Of a DNA stretch of 64,000 nucleotides, positions 1-9,346 are shown in pieces. The stretch comes from Capillibacterium thermochitinicola (GTDB lineage Bacteria > Bacillota > UBA4882 > UBA10575), in assembly GCF_013664685.1 (NCBI RefSeq), contig NZ_JAAKDE010000008.1, positions 1-64,000 on the forward strand. The letters are read 5' to 3'. The notes beneath the pieces were generated by a model. The model saw only the letters and a list, made by a program, of their open reading frames with translations, was not told where the DNA came from and made no database searches. Each line of letters starts with the position of its first letter. Position 1 is the stretch's first letter. The translations under genes and the position numbers were made by a program.

Positions 1-116
1 CGAGATGAACCGTATTTCGCGTCTACTGTAGTAAGTTCTAAATTAAAATAAATTTTAAAAGAAAAAAGGTATTATCAAGAAAATATCGAATGAAGACAGT
101 TAAATTGAGTAACATG
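1..116. other. AT-rich stretch without a recognisable gene
   Basis: No open frame with a ribosome binding site, no RNA gene and no repeat was recognised here. It lies downstream of the minus-strand chemoreceptor and its terminator and may be the 3' or 5' flank of a gene outside the window. Confidence 0.5.
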
Positions 117-143
117 AAAAGCCTCCGGATGATGTCCGGAGGC
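117..143 (-). terminator. Rho-independent terminator of the chemoreceptor gene
   Basis: A perfect 9-bp stem (GCCTCCGGA / TCCGGAGGC) with a 5-base loop is followed, read on the minus strand, by a short T run (CTTTTC). It lies about 35 bases beyond the stop codon of the minus-strand methyl-accepting protein. Confidence 0.75.
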
Positions 144-178
144 TTCTTCGCTGAACGGTGGTTATCACCAAATTAGTT

Positions 179-2305
179 TTAGATGGTGAATTTGGAGATG
201 GCCTGGACCAATTTATCGGCCATCGCGTGTAATTCATTGGCCATTTCTTTAACGTGTTCGGCGATGGCGGCCTGCTCTTCGATGGAAGCGGCTACCTGTT
301 CGGAGGAGGCGGCCGATTCCTCGGAAATGGCGCTGATATTTAAGACTGATTGGGTGGTCTCGTCTTTGACTTCGTTAATTCTCCGGACGTGGTTATTCAC
401 GTCGGCAATGCGCGAGACGATTAATTCCATCCCTTTAATAATTTCATCAAAGGTTGCTTGGGTTTGGGAAACGACGTTAAGCTGTTCAAGGACGATGCCA
501 TGGGCCTTCGCCACATTGGCGGAGGAGTTGATCGCTTTGTCCTGAATTCCCTTCAAAAGATTCCGGATGACTTTCGCGGCGGTATCGGTCCGGTGGGCCA
601 GTTTTGTGACTTCATCGGCAACCACGGCAAACCCGGAACCTAACTCGTGGGCGCGGGCAGCTTCAATGGCCGCATTTAAAGCCAGGAGGTTTGTTTGCTC
701 GGCAATTTCGGAGATTAAGTTGGTCACATCCCTAATCTCCTCGGAACGCTTGTTAAGTTCGGTGATATCATTGTTAATGGTGGCGGTAATCTGGTTCGTT
801 TCATTCGCCTTCTGGATCAAATCGTCCATAATTGACTTGGAACGCATACTAATATCTCTGGTATGATTGGAAATAAGCTCAACGTCTTTGAATTTGGTGG
901 CGGCCACTTCAATTTCTTCCGCTAAGACAGTCATTTGGCGGGCGGTTTTTTCGGCTTCGTTTGTTTGCTCGATTGTTCCTTTGGTAATTTCCGCAGCGGC
1001 ATTTGCCACCGATTCAGCTGATTGGGCCGACTGAATCGAACTGGATTCCAGCGCCCAACTGTGTTTGGAGATGGAATCGACTGCTTCTTGTGTATCTTTG
1101 ACCAACTGACCGATTTGGGTCGCCATCATATTAAAGCTGTTCCCGAGTTCCTGCAGTTCGTCCTGGGTCTCAATATTCACTTTTGCCGTTAGGTCACCGT
1201 TTTTGGCCTTTTCCATTGCGGCGATCACTTTTTCCAGGGGAAGGGAGATGCTTAGCGAGACGCCGTAGGAGAAGGAGATGGCGATTAAAGCAACGAGTAT
1301 AATAATGATTAAGTTTAATAATCCCTGGTAATAGAGCTCGCGGAAAAGATAATTGTGTTGGGCGAGCCCAATAACGTACCAACCTTTGGAACCTATTAGA
1401 TTGTAGGTCACCAGGGTGGGCTTTTTGTTTAAGCGGTCGGTAAAGTATCCCCGTTTATTGGTGCGGTCTTCAATAATTTTAGTAATTTTATCCGAAGCCA
1501 GCAAATCGATGATGTTGACACCCACTTGATCGGTATAAGGGGAAGCCAGAATTTCTCCGCTCTGTTGCACGATTACGGAATAAGGACGGTTTTCGTTCAG
1601 ATCAGCATACTGATCATTATTAATCAACTTGCTAATGTTAACCCCGCTATAGATCACAACGAAAGCGGCAAGTGGCCGGTTTTCCGAGAGGCTTTTCACA
1701 ATGTTGATCATTGTTAAGTTGGAATCGACCACACCCCAACAGAGTTGACCGGGGGAGGCCAGCGCTTCCTGGTATAAAGGGGATGCTTTAACTTTGGCAA
1801 GCATACTCCGTATGTCGCTTACTCCGATTCCGACAAGGGAATCGCTGTTGAGATCGCTTAAAAGAATATAATTGACGGTATTGTCGTACGAAAGCACATC
1901 ATTGAAGAGATCTTGGATATATAATCTCGCCTCGGTCGAGTTGTTGTCAAAAAAATCTTTGATTCGTTTTTGGAGATTAAGATCAACTTGGAGCAGGACT
2001 CTCAAATCTTCGTATTTTTGTAGCTGCAAATCCAAGGTGGTACCGGCTTGAACCAGACTTTGTAGCGAATACTCGATAATTTTGTTGGTAACTGTACGGC
2101 GGGCAATAAAGTAAGAAACTGTACCGACCGAAACAGTAGTTAGGATTGAGAGGATCAAAAAGTAGGCAATCAAACGGTTCCGGATGGTAAAACGCCACAT
2201 ATAATCGATAAAGCGGCGAAATATTCTCATATAGAATTCAGTGAAAGCGGTTGTGTTCTGTCCGGAGGTTGAGCCTGGGTTATGTTTGGATTTTCTAGGA
2301 AACAT
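179..2305 (-). CDS. Methyl-accepting chemotaxis protein (transmembrane chemoreceptor)
   Basis: Transmembrane receptor that would signal through CheA/CheW to bias flagellar or other motility. The 708-residue protein has a short cytoplasmic N-terminus, a first membrane helix at about residues 45-67, an extracellular sensing region of roughly 260 residues (Cache-like by size and arrangement), a second helix near residues 330-352, a HAMP linker and a long coiled-coil signalling domain. The hairpin tip is recognisable ([17 protein letters not shown], then GFAVVADEV), although the usual GEQGRGF is AHELGSGF here. No C-terminal CheR-docking pentapeptide is seen. The start is preceded on the minus strand by AAGGTGAT. 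It stands alone, with no che genes nearby, and its ligand cannot be told. Confidence 0.93.
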   Translation of the reverse strand: MFPRKSKHNPGSTSGQNTTAFTEFYMRIFRRFIDYMWRFTIRNRLIAYFLILSILTTVSVGTVSYFIARRTVTNKIIEYSLQSLVQAGTTLDLQLQKYEDLRVLLQVDLNLQKRIKDFFDNNSTEARLYIQDLFNDVLSYDNTVNYILLSDLNSDSLVGIGVSDIRSMLAKVKASPLYQEALASPGQLCWGVVDSNLTMINIVKSLSENRPLAAFVVIYSGVNISKLINNDQYADLNENRPYSVIVQQSGEILASPYTDQVGVNIIDLLASDKITKIIEDRTNKRGYFTDRLNKKPTLVTYNLIGSKGWYVIGLAQHNYLFRELYYQGLLNLIIIILVALIAISFSYGVSLSISLPLEKVIAAMEKAKNGDLTAKVNIETQDELQELGNSFNMMATQIGQLVKDTQEAVDSISKHSWALESSSIQSAQSAESVANAAAEITKGTIEQTNEAEKTARQMTVLAEEIEVAATKFKDVELISNHTRDISMRSKSIMDDLIQKANETNQITATINNDITELNKRSEEIRDVTNLISEIAEQTNLLALNAAIEAARAHELGSGFAVVADEVTKLAHRTDTAAKVIRNLLKGIQDKAINSSANVAKAHGIVLEQLNVVSQTQATFDEIIKGMELIVSRIADVNNHVRRINEVKDETTQSVLNISAISEESAASSEQVAASIEEQAAIAEHVKEMANELHAMADKLVQAISKFTI

Positions 2306-2343
2306 TTTTAAACCATCACCTTTTCGTTAGTCTTGTCAAAATA

Positions 2344-2368
2344 AATCTACATCTATTATCGGTAGATT
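2344..2368. repeat. Inverted repeat in the MCP/kinase divergent region
   Basis: AATCTAC and GTAGATT flank an 11-base spacer in the 259-base gap between the divergent chemoreceptor and FGGY kinase genes. It overlaps a weak minus-strand promoter-like sequence (TTGCAA, 17 bases, TAGATT), so it could be an operator. This is inference only. Confidence 0.3.
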
Positions 2369-2564
2369 GCAATAGATCTTAATGCTTGTTTGGGCGAATT
2401 GAAGAAAAATTCTTTTGCCAATGCAACACTGAAGATGCGGATTAGCGAGGGTAGTCACTCAAAAACAGGGTTTACAAGGGGAAAAAATACGACAAAAACC
2501 CCCAAAAAAAGACGGTGATTTGTCCGGCAAAGCGGCAGGCTAAAGAACAAGGGGGCAATTTAAT

Positions 2565-4079
2565 ATGGAAAAAGAGCAAAAGTTGAAGCTGATTGGGATC
2601 GATATTGGAACCACCCATTGTAAAGTCGGGCTCTTCGATGCAAAGGGGCGGTTGCTTCACCTGGAAAAGCAGCCAACGATCACCCACCAAAGCGCCGATG
2701 GCCGTTTGTCCTACGATCCGGAGGAGCTTTGGCAGCAATTCGCCGGGATGTTGAAGCAAGTCCTTGCTCCGGCGAAACCAGGAGAAGTCCAGGCGATCGG
2801 CATTGCCAGTATGGCAGAAGCCGGTTTGTTGGTTGATAAAGGGACGGGAAAACCAAAAACAGAGATTGTTCCCTGGTATGACCGGCGGACAATGAAACAA
2901 TACGAACGTATCTCTCAGGAAGGGGACGTACGCACCCTCTTTTCGCGTATCGGTTTATATCCCAGCTTCAAACATGGTTTGGCCAAAATCCTCTGGTTTA
3001 AAGAGCAGGAACCCTCGCTGTTGGAAGATGGGATCTGGTTGTCAGCCGCCGACTACCTTGCCTTCCGTCTCACCGGCAAGTTCGGCACTGATCACACGCT
3101 GGCGGCCCGCACCTATGCCTACCGGATTGACCGAAAAGAATGGGACAAGGAGTGGTTGGCCGCCTTCGGGTTGAAGGCCGACCTTTTTCCACCGGTGAAA
3201 GCGAGTGGTTCCCCCCTGGGTGAAGTCCGCGGCGAACTCGGTTTTCCGCCGGGGATTAAAGTCGCCGTGGCCGGCCATGACCACCTTTGTGCCGCTTTGG
3301 CCGTGGGGGCGATCAAACCGGGGGTCGTCTTTGACTCGATTGGGACGGCGGAATCCCTCATTGGGACCCTTGACCAACGGGTTTTGGGGGAGAAAGAATA
3401 TAATTCCCGCCTCTCCTTTGGTTGCCATGTCGTTCCGGGGAAGATGGTCTGGATCGGTGGCCTTTCGGCGTCCGGCGGTTCCCTCGAATGGCTGCGCCGG
3501 CAGCTTGGGGATGAACCTTTGAGTTACGGGGAGATCGAAACCCTGCTGGCATCGACGGGCCCGGAGCCCACCGGGATTATTTATTATCCTTACTTGTCGG
3601 GAAGCGGAGCACCGTTGCCCGATCCAAAGGTCAGGGGAGCTTTGATTGGCTTGAGTGCCGAACACGGGAAAGCAGATCTTTTGAAGGCAATCCTGGAAGG
3701 GACGGCTTATGAAATGGAAGCGATCCGCCGGGCTGCCGCGCAGGTAACAGATGATGAGATTGAACAGTTCGTGGCAGTCGGCGGTGGGACGCGGAACCAT
3801 ACTTGGATGCGGATTAAAGCTACGGTTTCCGGTTGTACGATCCGTATTCCTCCCGTCGAGGAAGCCACTTTACTGGGGGCGGCTTTACTGGCCGCCATTG
3901 GCGCCGGATTTTTCCAAAACACCGAGGAGGCCGTGGCCGGTCTCGAGTTGGAAGCGGAAAGCCAAGTGGTAGCACCTTGGGAGGAAAGCAAAGAGCGGTA
4001 CCGTCAGATTTTCGAGGAAGGCTATTTAAAACTCCAACACCCAATTCGCCAGTACTTTCGGACCGCCGGTAAAGATTAG
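2565..4079 (+). CDS. FGGY-family carbohydrate kinase
   Basis: ATP-dependent kinase of a sugar or sugar acid in the xylulokinase/gluconokinase/glycerol kinase superfamily. At 504 residues it has the full family length. Visible signatures are the N-terminal phosphate-1 loop (GIDIGTTHCKVGLFD), a WYDRR segment in the sugar-binding region, the AGHDHLCAALAVGA segment carrying the catalytic Asp, a DSIGTAE segment, and the C-terminal GGGTRNHTWMRIKA adenosine-binding motif. The start follows a GGGGG ribosome binding site. No sugar transporter, isomerase or regulator flanks the gene, so the substrate is unknown. The GHDH form of the active-site motif is not the GGGDQ form of classical xylulokinases. 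Confidence 0.9.
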   Translation: MEKEQKLKLIGIDIGTTHCKVGLFDAKGRLLHLEKQPTITHQSADGRLSYDPEELWQQFAGMLKQVLAPAKPGEVQAIGIASMAEAGLLVDKGTGKPKTEIVPWYDRRTMKQYERISQEGDVRTLFSRIGLYPSFKHGLAKILWFKEQEPSLLEDGIWLSAADYLAFRLTGKFGTDHTLAARTYAYRIDRKEWDKEWLAAFGLKADLFPPVKASGSPLGEVRGELGFPPGIKVAVAGHDHLCAALAVGAIKPGVVFDSIGTAESLIGTLDQRVLGEKEYNSRLSFGCHVVPGKMVWIGGLSASGGSLEWLRRQLGDEPLSYGEIETLLASTGPEPTGIIYYPYLSGSGAPLPDPKVRGALIGLSAEHGKADLLKAILEGTAYEMEAIRRAAAQVTDDEIEQFVAVGGGTRNHTWMRIKATVSGCTIRIPPVEEATLLGAALLAAIGAGFFQNTEEAVAGLELEAESQVVAPWEESKERYRQIFEEGYLKLQHPIRQYFRTAGKD

Positions 4080-4191
4080 CCGCTACTTTTTTTGCGGCGA
4101 CGGTTGCTGGTTAATAATGTTGGCGGAAGAAAGGAAAAAGAGGAAACGCCTGGAATAATTTTAATAATATTGCAGGAAAGAAGGTTTGGCA

Positions 4192-4888
4192 ATGAACGGT
4201 ACGCCCAAAAACCAAAACCACTTTTTTTTAGCCTTTTTACTGATTTTTTTTGGTCTTCTCCTTCTCATGAACAACCTTGGGATTGCCTCTTTTGTTCTGA
4301 CGTTTGGTACTTGGTGGCCCTTGCTTTTTGTGGTCATTGGCCTGCACCAATTGGTTAGTTCCCGTTTTACCAACCTTTTCAGCCTGATCCTTCTTTTTGT
4401 AGGTGGCGCTCTGCAATTGCGCAAACTGGGGCTCATCGACCATGGCCAAATGCGCTTATTTTGGCCGCTCCTTCTTATTTTGTTCGGCGTAATCTTGCTG
4501 TTTAATTTTGGCGGCACCAGTCGGCGGGCGGCGGAGACAAAACCCAATACTACCAGCGATGACGTGGTTATTTTTGGCGGTATGGAGCGGCGGATTATCT
4601 CGCCCAGTTACCGCGGGGGAAATGTGACGGCATTGTTTGGGGGGGGTGACCCTCGACCTGCGGGGCTCGGAGATGGCGAGTGGCACAAATGTTCTGAATG
4701 TCCAGGCGGTGTTCGGTGGGGTTGAACTAATCCTGCCCGCCGGGTGGAGTGTAGAAATAAGAGGGGTTCCGCTTTTCGGCGGAATTGACGATCAACGCAA
4801 AAAGGAAATAGGAACAGCGGGGGCTGACGAGCCCAAATTACTCATTAATGCCTTGGTTGTCTTTGGTGGAATTGAACTAAAAGATTAA
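4192..4888 (+). CDS. LiaF-like membrane protein with C-terminal beta domain, frame interrupted at a G8 tract
   Basis: The first part (4192-4638) encodes three or four membrane helices (residues about 8-110) typical of the DUF5668/LiaF-type N-terminus. It is followed by the start of the cell-wall-active-antibiotic-response-like beta domain (VVIFGGMERR). The frame breaks at eight G bases (4639-4646). Removing one G restores TALFGGVTLDLRGSEM and then VFGGVELILP, giving one protein of 231 residues, the normal size. As written, the first frame reads on into unrelated residues and stops at 4725. The repeated FGG motifs on both sides of the break show that the two halves belong together. LiaF-like proteins modulate envelope-stress two-component systems, but no LiaRS pair is adjacent. 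The start is ATG behind AAGG with 7-base spacing. The stop overlaps the convergent hydrolase gene by 4 bases. Confidence 0.8.
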
Positions 4889-5655
4889 AAGAGCGTATTC
4901 GTTAAGAATTTGGTTGTTTCCGTTAGCACTTGTTCCTCCCAAGCATGACGGTTGAAGGTATGATCGGCTTCCGGGATGTAGATCAGGCGCGCCCGTCCCC
5001 CGAGGGCGGCTTGATATTGTTCGGCGGTCGTTGGTGGTACTACTTCGTCCCCGGTTCCGTGTAAGATCAAGGCCGGACCCTGGTAGGCCTGCAGTGTTTC
5101 ATAGGTGTTCCACTTGCCTAAATCGGCGTAGAAATTTTCGTTCAGCCACAAACCGCCGATGTCGATCTGTCCATGCTCGTTCCGGAGAAAATAACCTTTT
5201 TTTTCTTGTTGGCGGTAAATTCCCATAATCGTATCGATGTCGGCGGCGGCCCAGAGGACCAATGCTTTCACGGTTGAGGGGTTATTCCCGGCAATAATCG
5301 AAGCAACCGCGCCCCCCATGCTTAAGCCCACTAAGCCAATGCGCTCCGCGTCGGTGGTCGGCAAATAACTGACGAATTTTAAGATCTCCTGCGCTTCAAA
5401 AACCTCGCTGCTGAAAGTCATCTCCTCGAAATCGCCGTCACTTTCGCCGGAGCCGGAAAAGTCAAAACGAATCACGGCCAGTCCGCTGGCGGTCAAGCGC
5501 CGGGATAGTTTGAGAAAGATGCGGTGGGGCTCCAGCTTATTTCCGGTAAAACCGTGAAAAAGGATAACGGTCGGATAGATACCGTCGCCATCTGGGTAGT
5601 GGTACATACCCCGTAAGGTTTTCCCTTTGACCACCAATTCAATGGGTTTTTGCAT
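4885..5655 (-). CDS. Alpha/beta-hydrolase (esterase / acyl-aminoacyl peptidase-like)
   Basis: A 256-residue cytosolic serine hydrolase. Visible elements are the HGFTGNK oxyanion segment, the nucleophile elbow GLSMGG (Ser), a C-terminal HGTGDEVVPP segment carrying the acid residue, and the catalytic His in EADHTF. The overall pattern resembles the cinnamoyl/feruloyl esterase-like hydrolases of clostridia, but the substrate is unknown. The ATG is preceded by AAGGAGAG on the minus strand. An AT-rich region with a TATAAT box (about 5708-5720, minus strand) lies upstream, between this gene and polX. Confidence 0.88.
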   Translation of the reverse strand: MQKPIELVVKGKTLRGMYHYPDGDGIYPTVILFHGFTGNKLEPHRIFLKLSRRLTASGLAVIRFDFSGSGESDGDFEEMTFSSEVFEAQEILKFVSYLPTTDAERIGLVGLSMGGAVASIIAGNNPSTVKALVLWAAADIDTIMGIYRQQEKKGYFLRNEHGQIDIGGLWLNENFYADLGKWNTYETLQAYQGPALILHGTGDEVVPPTTAEQYQAALGGRARLIYIPEADHTFNRHAWEEQVLTETTKFLTNTLF

Positions 5656-5756
5656 CTCTGCTCATCTCTCCTTCTTCTTAAATGAACTAAACTCTTTTTA
5701 TCTTCAGCTATATTATATAACTTTTTATATAAAATTGGGGGACATATATTCCAAAT

Positions 5757-7496
5757 TTATCTCTTTTTGGAAAAATAAGCGGCAATCTCGGCGGTTGTTT
5801 TCGTGTTGAAAACATCGCTCTTTTCCAACCAACCCTTGCGGGCCACCGGAATGCTGAGGCGGGCAAGGTCCAGTTCCCCAACGGTGTGGGCATCGGGATT
5901 GATGGCGATGGGGACCCCGAGTTGTTTGGCCCGTAGGCACCAGCGCCAGTCTAAATCCATCCGGAAGGGATTGGCGTTAAATTCAATGATGAGCCCTTTT
6001 TCGGCGGCTTTTTCGATGATCGGTTCCAGGTTGACCTGGTAGGCGGGGCGGGACAATAAAATCCGGCCGGACGGGTGGCCAAGCATGGTGAGGTAGGGAT
6101 TGTCCATTGCTTTTAGGATCCGTTCCGTCATTTCGGCTTCCCCCATCTGGAAATGGCTATGGATCGATCCGATGACAAAATCGAACTGGGCCAAAGTTTC
6201 TGGATCGTAGTCCAGCTCTCCTGAGGGCAGAATATCGGACTCGATTCCTTTGAAGATCCGAAAGTGGGGATACTCCCGGTTCAATTGTTCGATCTCCTCC
6301 CACTGACGGCGGAGGGCTTCTTTGGTCAGGCCATGGGCATAGTAGGCGCTTTGGCTATGGTCGGCGATGCCGAGATAATGGTACCCACGGTTGATGGCGC
6401 CTTCCACCAATTCCCGCAACGTACTTAGTCCGTCACTGTTCTTGGTGTGCACATGAAACAAGCCTTGGATGTCTTCGGGTTCGACCAGCGCCGGCAGGCG
6501 GTTGGCCGCGGCCGCTTCCAGTTCGCCGCAGTTTTCCCGGAGTTCCGCCGGGATATAGGCGAGGCCGAGGTATTGGTAGAGTTCGGCTTCATTCTGACAA
6601 ACGACGCGGGTTGTTTCCTTTTTCAAGCCGTCTGGCCGGAGTTGATAACCAAGCTCTGCTGCCCGTTGGATCAGGGCCTGCTTATGTCCTTCATTGCCGG
6701 TGTGGAACCAAAGAGCAAATGGAAACTCCTCCGGGGGAACGACGATCAGGTGCACTTTATAGTCGTGCTGGAAAGTAATGGTGCTTTCTTCCGCTGTTTG
6801 TTGGATTACTATTTTACCGTATAACTCCAGTTTGTTTTCCAACTCGGAACTGGTAAAGAAAGTCGTCACCTCGGACGGGCTCGTGGACGCGGCCACCAGG
6901 TCAATACGATTGTTTAACGGGAGACAGCGGCGTAGGCTTCCGGCGATTTCCACGCGGCTGACCGCCGGATGGGCGGCCAGTGCGTTTTGGAATTTTATAG
7001 CCCATTCCATCCCTTGCATCCAGAGAAAACTGCCCTGGTGAGCCCGGATAAACTCCAGTCCGGCAGCGATCTTGGCCTGAGTTTTCGGGCCAAACCCGGG
7101 AACCGTTAACAACTTGTTTTCGCGGCAGGCTTCTTCCAGCATTTCCAGGTCGGTGATCTGCAGGGTGGAAGCAAGAACGGCTATTTTTTTGGGCCCAAGG
7201 CCGGGCACGCGCAACAGGTCCAACAGGCCCAAAGGGGTGGTTTTCTTCAGCTCTTCATAATAACCAATTGTCCCGGTTTCTTTCCATTCGAGGATCTTTT
7301 GGGTTATGGCCGGACCAAAACCGGGGACCTCTTTTAATTGACCATTACGGATTAACTCGTCCAGATCCGTCTCTAAACTCTCGATGGTTTGGGCCGCCTT
7401 GTAATAGGCCCTTGCTTTGAACGGATTTTCCCCTCTGACTTCCAAAAGGGTCCCAATCTGGTTAAAAAGGGCGGCCAATTCCTGTTTATTACTCAT
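5757..7496 (-). CDS. polX: PolX family protein: helix-hairpin-helix, degenerate polymerase-X domain and PHP nuclease domain
   Basis: A 579-residue bacterial PolX, normally a gap-filling repair polymerase with a C-terminal PHP 3'-5' exonuclease. Three helix-hairpin-helix segments are visible (VPGFGPAI, VPGLGPKK, VPGFGPKT at about residues 57-140). The palm follows (AGSLRR 185-190), then the thumb, then the PHP domain from residue 345. The PHP metal ligands look intact: HVH 348-350, D355, DH 379-380, E419, H446, H474 and DAH 535-537. The polymerase metal triad is not: compared from memory with Bacillus subtilis PolX, DLD corresponds to R197-I-D199 and the third Asp to H249. The protein may therefore be a nuclease that has lost polymerisation. 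The ribosome site is weak (GGTGTG). The gene may be co-transcribed with the hydrolase downstream. Confidence 0.9.
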   Translation of the reverse strand: MSNKQELAALFNQIGTLLEVRGENPFKARAYYKAAQTIESLETDLDELIRNGQLKEVPGFGPAITQKILEWKETGTIGYYEELKKTTPLGLLDLLRVPGLGPKKIAVLASTLQITDLEMLEEACRENKLLTVPGFGPKTQAKIAAGLEFIRAHQGSFLWMQGMEWAIKFQNALAAHPAVSRVEIAGSLRRCLPLNNRIDLVAASTSPSEVTTFFTSSELENKLELYGKIVIQQTAEESTITFQHDYKVHLIVVPPEEFPFALWFHTGNEGHKQALIQRAAELGYQLRPDGLKKETTRVVCQNEAELYQYLGLAYIPAELRENCGELEAAAANRLPALVEPEDIQGLFHVHTKNSDGLSTLRELVEGAINRGYHYLGIADHSQSAYYAHGLTKEALRRQWEEIEQLNREYPHFRIFKGIESDILPSGELDYDPETLAQFDFVIGSIHSHFQMGEAEMTERILKAMDNPYLTMLGHPSGRILLSRPAYQVNLEPIIEKAAEKGLIIEFNANPFRMDLDWRWCLRAKQLGVPIAINPDAHTVGELDLARLSIPVARKGWLEKSDVFNTKTTAEIAAYFSKKR

Positions 7497-7851
7497 TGTG
7501 TCACACCCCGTATCTTATGCCTTCTTCCCTAATTATATCGTTTTGTTGACCTGTTCACCAGAGGAACAGTTAAAATGGGAATTGGCGTTAAACCCCAAAA
7601 GCCCACAAGCATAAGGATGGTTACGATTTAAGGACAAAGACGATCCCGGAGCGGCCGGGAAAATGGTCGGAGGCCGTCGGCGCCAAAAGAAAACAGGAGT
7701 TTAAACTTTTTTAGCGAAGAACATACATTAATCGAAAATTATGGAAATTTTAGATCATTATCCTTGCACGTTAGGTTGTTCGGACGAAAAGGGACATGTC
7801 TTTGACAAGAAAAAGACGTGAAAAATAGCAGAGCAGGGGGTTGCAACTAAG
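7497..7851. promoter_or_regulatory. 355-base divergent intergenic region between polX and the methyltransferase gene
   Basis: No gene is visible. On the minus strand a TATAAT box (7532-7537) sits about 40 bases before polX, with only a weak -35. An inverted repeat CTGTTC, 7 bases, GAACAG (7551-7569) overlaps that promoter region and could be an operator; it does not match the Bacillus LexA box GAAC-N4-GTTC. The remainder (about 7620-7850) contains short GC-rich hairpins without T runs and a small repeat GTCTTT/AAAGAC near 7798-7817 just before the plus-strand gene. Confidence 0.4.
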
Positions 7852-8754
7852 ATGTCTACTGGTAAAGAGAAGAAAAAGATTGACCTAATGAAAGAATTGC
7901 TTCTTAAGAACAGCAGACTCTTTCGTTGCCCGAGCTGTGAGCAAGAACTTGCCTTGAGCAGGTCAAATAGTTTGTATTGTGCCAAAGGACACAATTTTGA
8001 CCTGGCGAGGCAAGGTTATGTTAATCTTCTTTTGAAACAGGAAAAAGGCGGTTATGATAAACAGTTGTATGCGGCCCGCAAAGTGATCAGCGACAGTGGC
8101 TTTTTTGATCCGATGCGGAAAGCCATCAGTAAACTGATCTGGGAAATCGGAGAGGAAGAAGATTGGTCCAGGGCTAGTATTTTGGATGCCGGTTGTGGTG
8201 AAGGCTCACATTTAGCCTGGATATGTCAGGATTTAAAGGCAAAGGAAAAGAGGTTTGCTGATCTCTGGGGAGTGGGGATTGACCTTTCGAAAGAGGGCAT
8301 CCGGGCTGCCGCTAAAGCGTACCCTAATCTCATTTGGTGTGTGGCGGACTTGACAAAGTTACCGCTCCAAAACGAACAGTTTGATATTGTCCTTAACATT
8401 CTTTCGCCCGCGAATTATGGGGAATTCAAGCGGGTTTTAAAGGACCATGGCGTACTGCTGAAGATCCTGCCTACCGCCAATTATCTTATTGAACTCCGGG
8501 AAATTCTCTTCAAGGGGACTGACCGGGAGTTATACGAAAATGACAGCGTGAAAAAGCTTTTTGCCAACAGTTTTCAACTCGTTAAGGAACAGCAGATTCA
8601 TTATAAAGTAGTGCTTAAAGAGGAAAACTTGGAACACTTGATCAAAATGACTCCTTTAACTTGGAATGCGGATCAGGAAAAGATCAGGGCGATCATCAAC
8701 AGCGGGCTAAAAAGCATTACCGTAGCTTTTGATCTGTTGGTAGGCAAGAAGTAA
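7852..8754 (+). CDS. RlmA-type 23S rRNA (guanine-N1)-methyltransferase
   Basis: SAM-dependent methyltransferase of the RlmA/TlrB family, which methylates N1 of a guanine in 23S rRNA helix 35. The 300-residue protein has the family's N-terminal zinc finger (CPSC, then C..GH) followed by the diagnostic FDLARQGYVNLL segment. A Rossmann methyltransferase domain follows, with the SAM loop DAGCGEGSHL and the NILSPANYGEF segment where the catalytic motif lies. The start is behind GGGGG, with ATG at 7852. Whether it is the G745 (RlmAI) or G748 (RlmAII, tylosin/mycinamicin-related) type cannot be decided by eye. Confidence 0.85.
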   Translation: MSTGKEKKKIDLMKELLLKNSRLFRCPSCEQELALSRSNSLYCAKGHNFDLARQGYVNLLLKQEKGGYDKQLYAARKVISDSGFFDPMRKAISKLIWEIGEEEDWSRASILDAGCGEGSHLAWICQDLKAKEKRFADLWGVGIDLSKEGIRAAAKAYPNLIWCVADLTKLPLQNEQFDIVLNILSPANYGEFKRVLKDHGVLLKILPTANYLIELREILFKGTDRELYENDSVKKLFANSFQLVKEQQIHYKVVLKEENLEHLIKMTPLTWNADQEKIRAIINSGLKSITVAFDLLVGKK

Positions 8755-8762
8755 TTTTCGCC

Positions 8763-8791
8763 TTGACACTTTGAATTGGAAACGGGACAAT
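8763..8791 (+). promoter_or_regulatory. Candidate sigma-A promoter for the GNAT gene
   Basis: A perfect TTGACA box is followed after exactly 17 bases by GACAAT (4 of 6 matches to TATAAT), about 60 bases upstream of the acetyltransferase start. It lies just after the stop of the methyltransferase gene. Confidence 0.5.
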
Positions 8792-8852
8792 TGTAGACAT
8801 TGACGTTGGCGGGCAATGGACGACGAAAAAATACGGCAGAGGAGCGAGCACA

Positions 8853-9296
8853 ATGCAAAAACAAACTGTGGTTAGAGAAGCCGTCCTGGAAGACTGTTCA
8901 TCCCTCACCGAACTGGCTTGGCAATTGGGGCATCAAGCGAAGGGTGAGCAAATCAAAACCCGTCTGCTTGATCTCTTGCGACGGGATGGCCATAAGGTTT
9001 TGGTGGCGGAAGTCGGTGGGAAGGTGGCCGGTTGGGTTCATGCTTTTATAAACCGCCCCTTGCACAAAGACACGACCGTGGAGATTGCCGGGCTTGTTAT
9101 CGACCAAAGTTACCGGCGGATGGGGATCGGGCGAAAGCTCTTGGACGCCGTCGAAGAATGGGCAAAAAATCAAGGTTGTGACCAAGTGACTTTGGCTTCG
9201 AATATCACGCGCGAGGGAGCCCACCAATTTTATCAAGCCGTTGGCTACCAGCGAACCAAGACCCAATATATTTTTCGAAAAGAGCTGCCTAAGTAA
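8853..9296 (+). CDS. GNAT-family N-acetyltransferase
   Basis: A 147-residue single-domain acetyltransferase using acetyl-CoA. The acetyl-CoA-binding motif A is clear (VIDQSYRRMGIGRKLLDAVE), followed by motif B (HQFYQAVGYQ). The ATG is preceded by GAGGAGCG. The substrate (an aminoglycoside-like small molecule, amino acid or protein N-terminus) cannot be predicted. The gene is followed by a strong terminator, so it appears to be monocistronic or the end of a two-gene unit with the methyltransferase. Confidence 0.9.
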   Translation: MQKQTVVREAVLEDCSSLTELAWQLGHQAKGEQIKTRLLDLLRRDGHKVLVAEVGGKVAGWVHAFINRPLHKDTTVEIAGLVIDQSYRRMGIGRKLLDAVEEWAKNQGCDQVTLASNITREGAHQFYQAVGYQRTKTQYIFRKELPK

Positions 9297-9303
9297 GGAT
9301 ATG

Positions 9304-9340
9304 CAAAAACGCCCCCGGATGACGGGGGCTATATTTTTAA
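9304..9340. terminator. Bidirectional terminator shared by the GNAT gene and the YjcZ-like peptide gene
   Basis: The stem GCCCCCG / CGGGGGC (9311-9329) has a 5-base loop. It is followed by TATATTTTTAA on the plus strand and by GTTTTTGC on the minus strand, so it can serve both convergent genes. Confidence 0.8.
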
Positions 9341-9346
9341 GTAGTA

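Noticed and set aside
3042-3800. A 252-codon minus-strand open frame
   Set aside because: It is antisense to the FGGY kinase gene, and its composition is that of a shadow frame.
4080-4110. A terminator after the FGGY kinase (GCCGC...GCGGC)
   Set aside because: The T run is in the loop rather than after the stem, so it is not a standard terminator.
7551-7569. An SOS (LexA) box before polX
   Set aside because: CTGTTC-N7-GAACAG has the opposite arm order and spacing to the Bacillus box; it is kept only as an inverted repeat.
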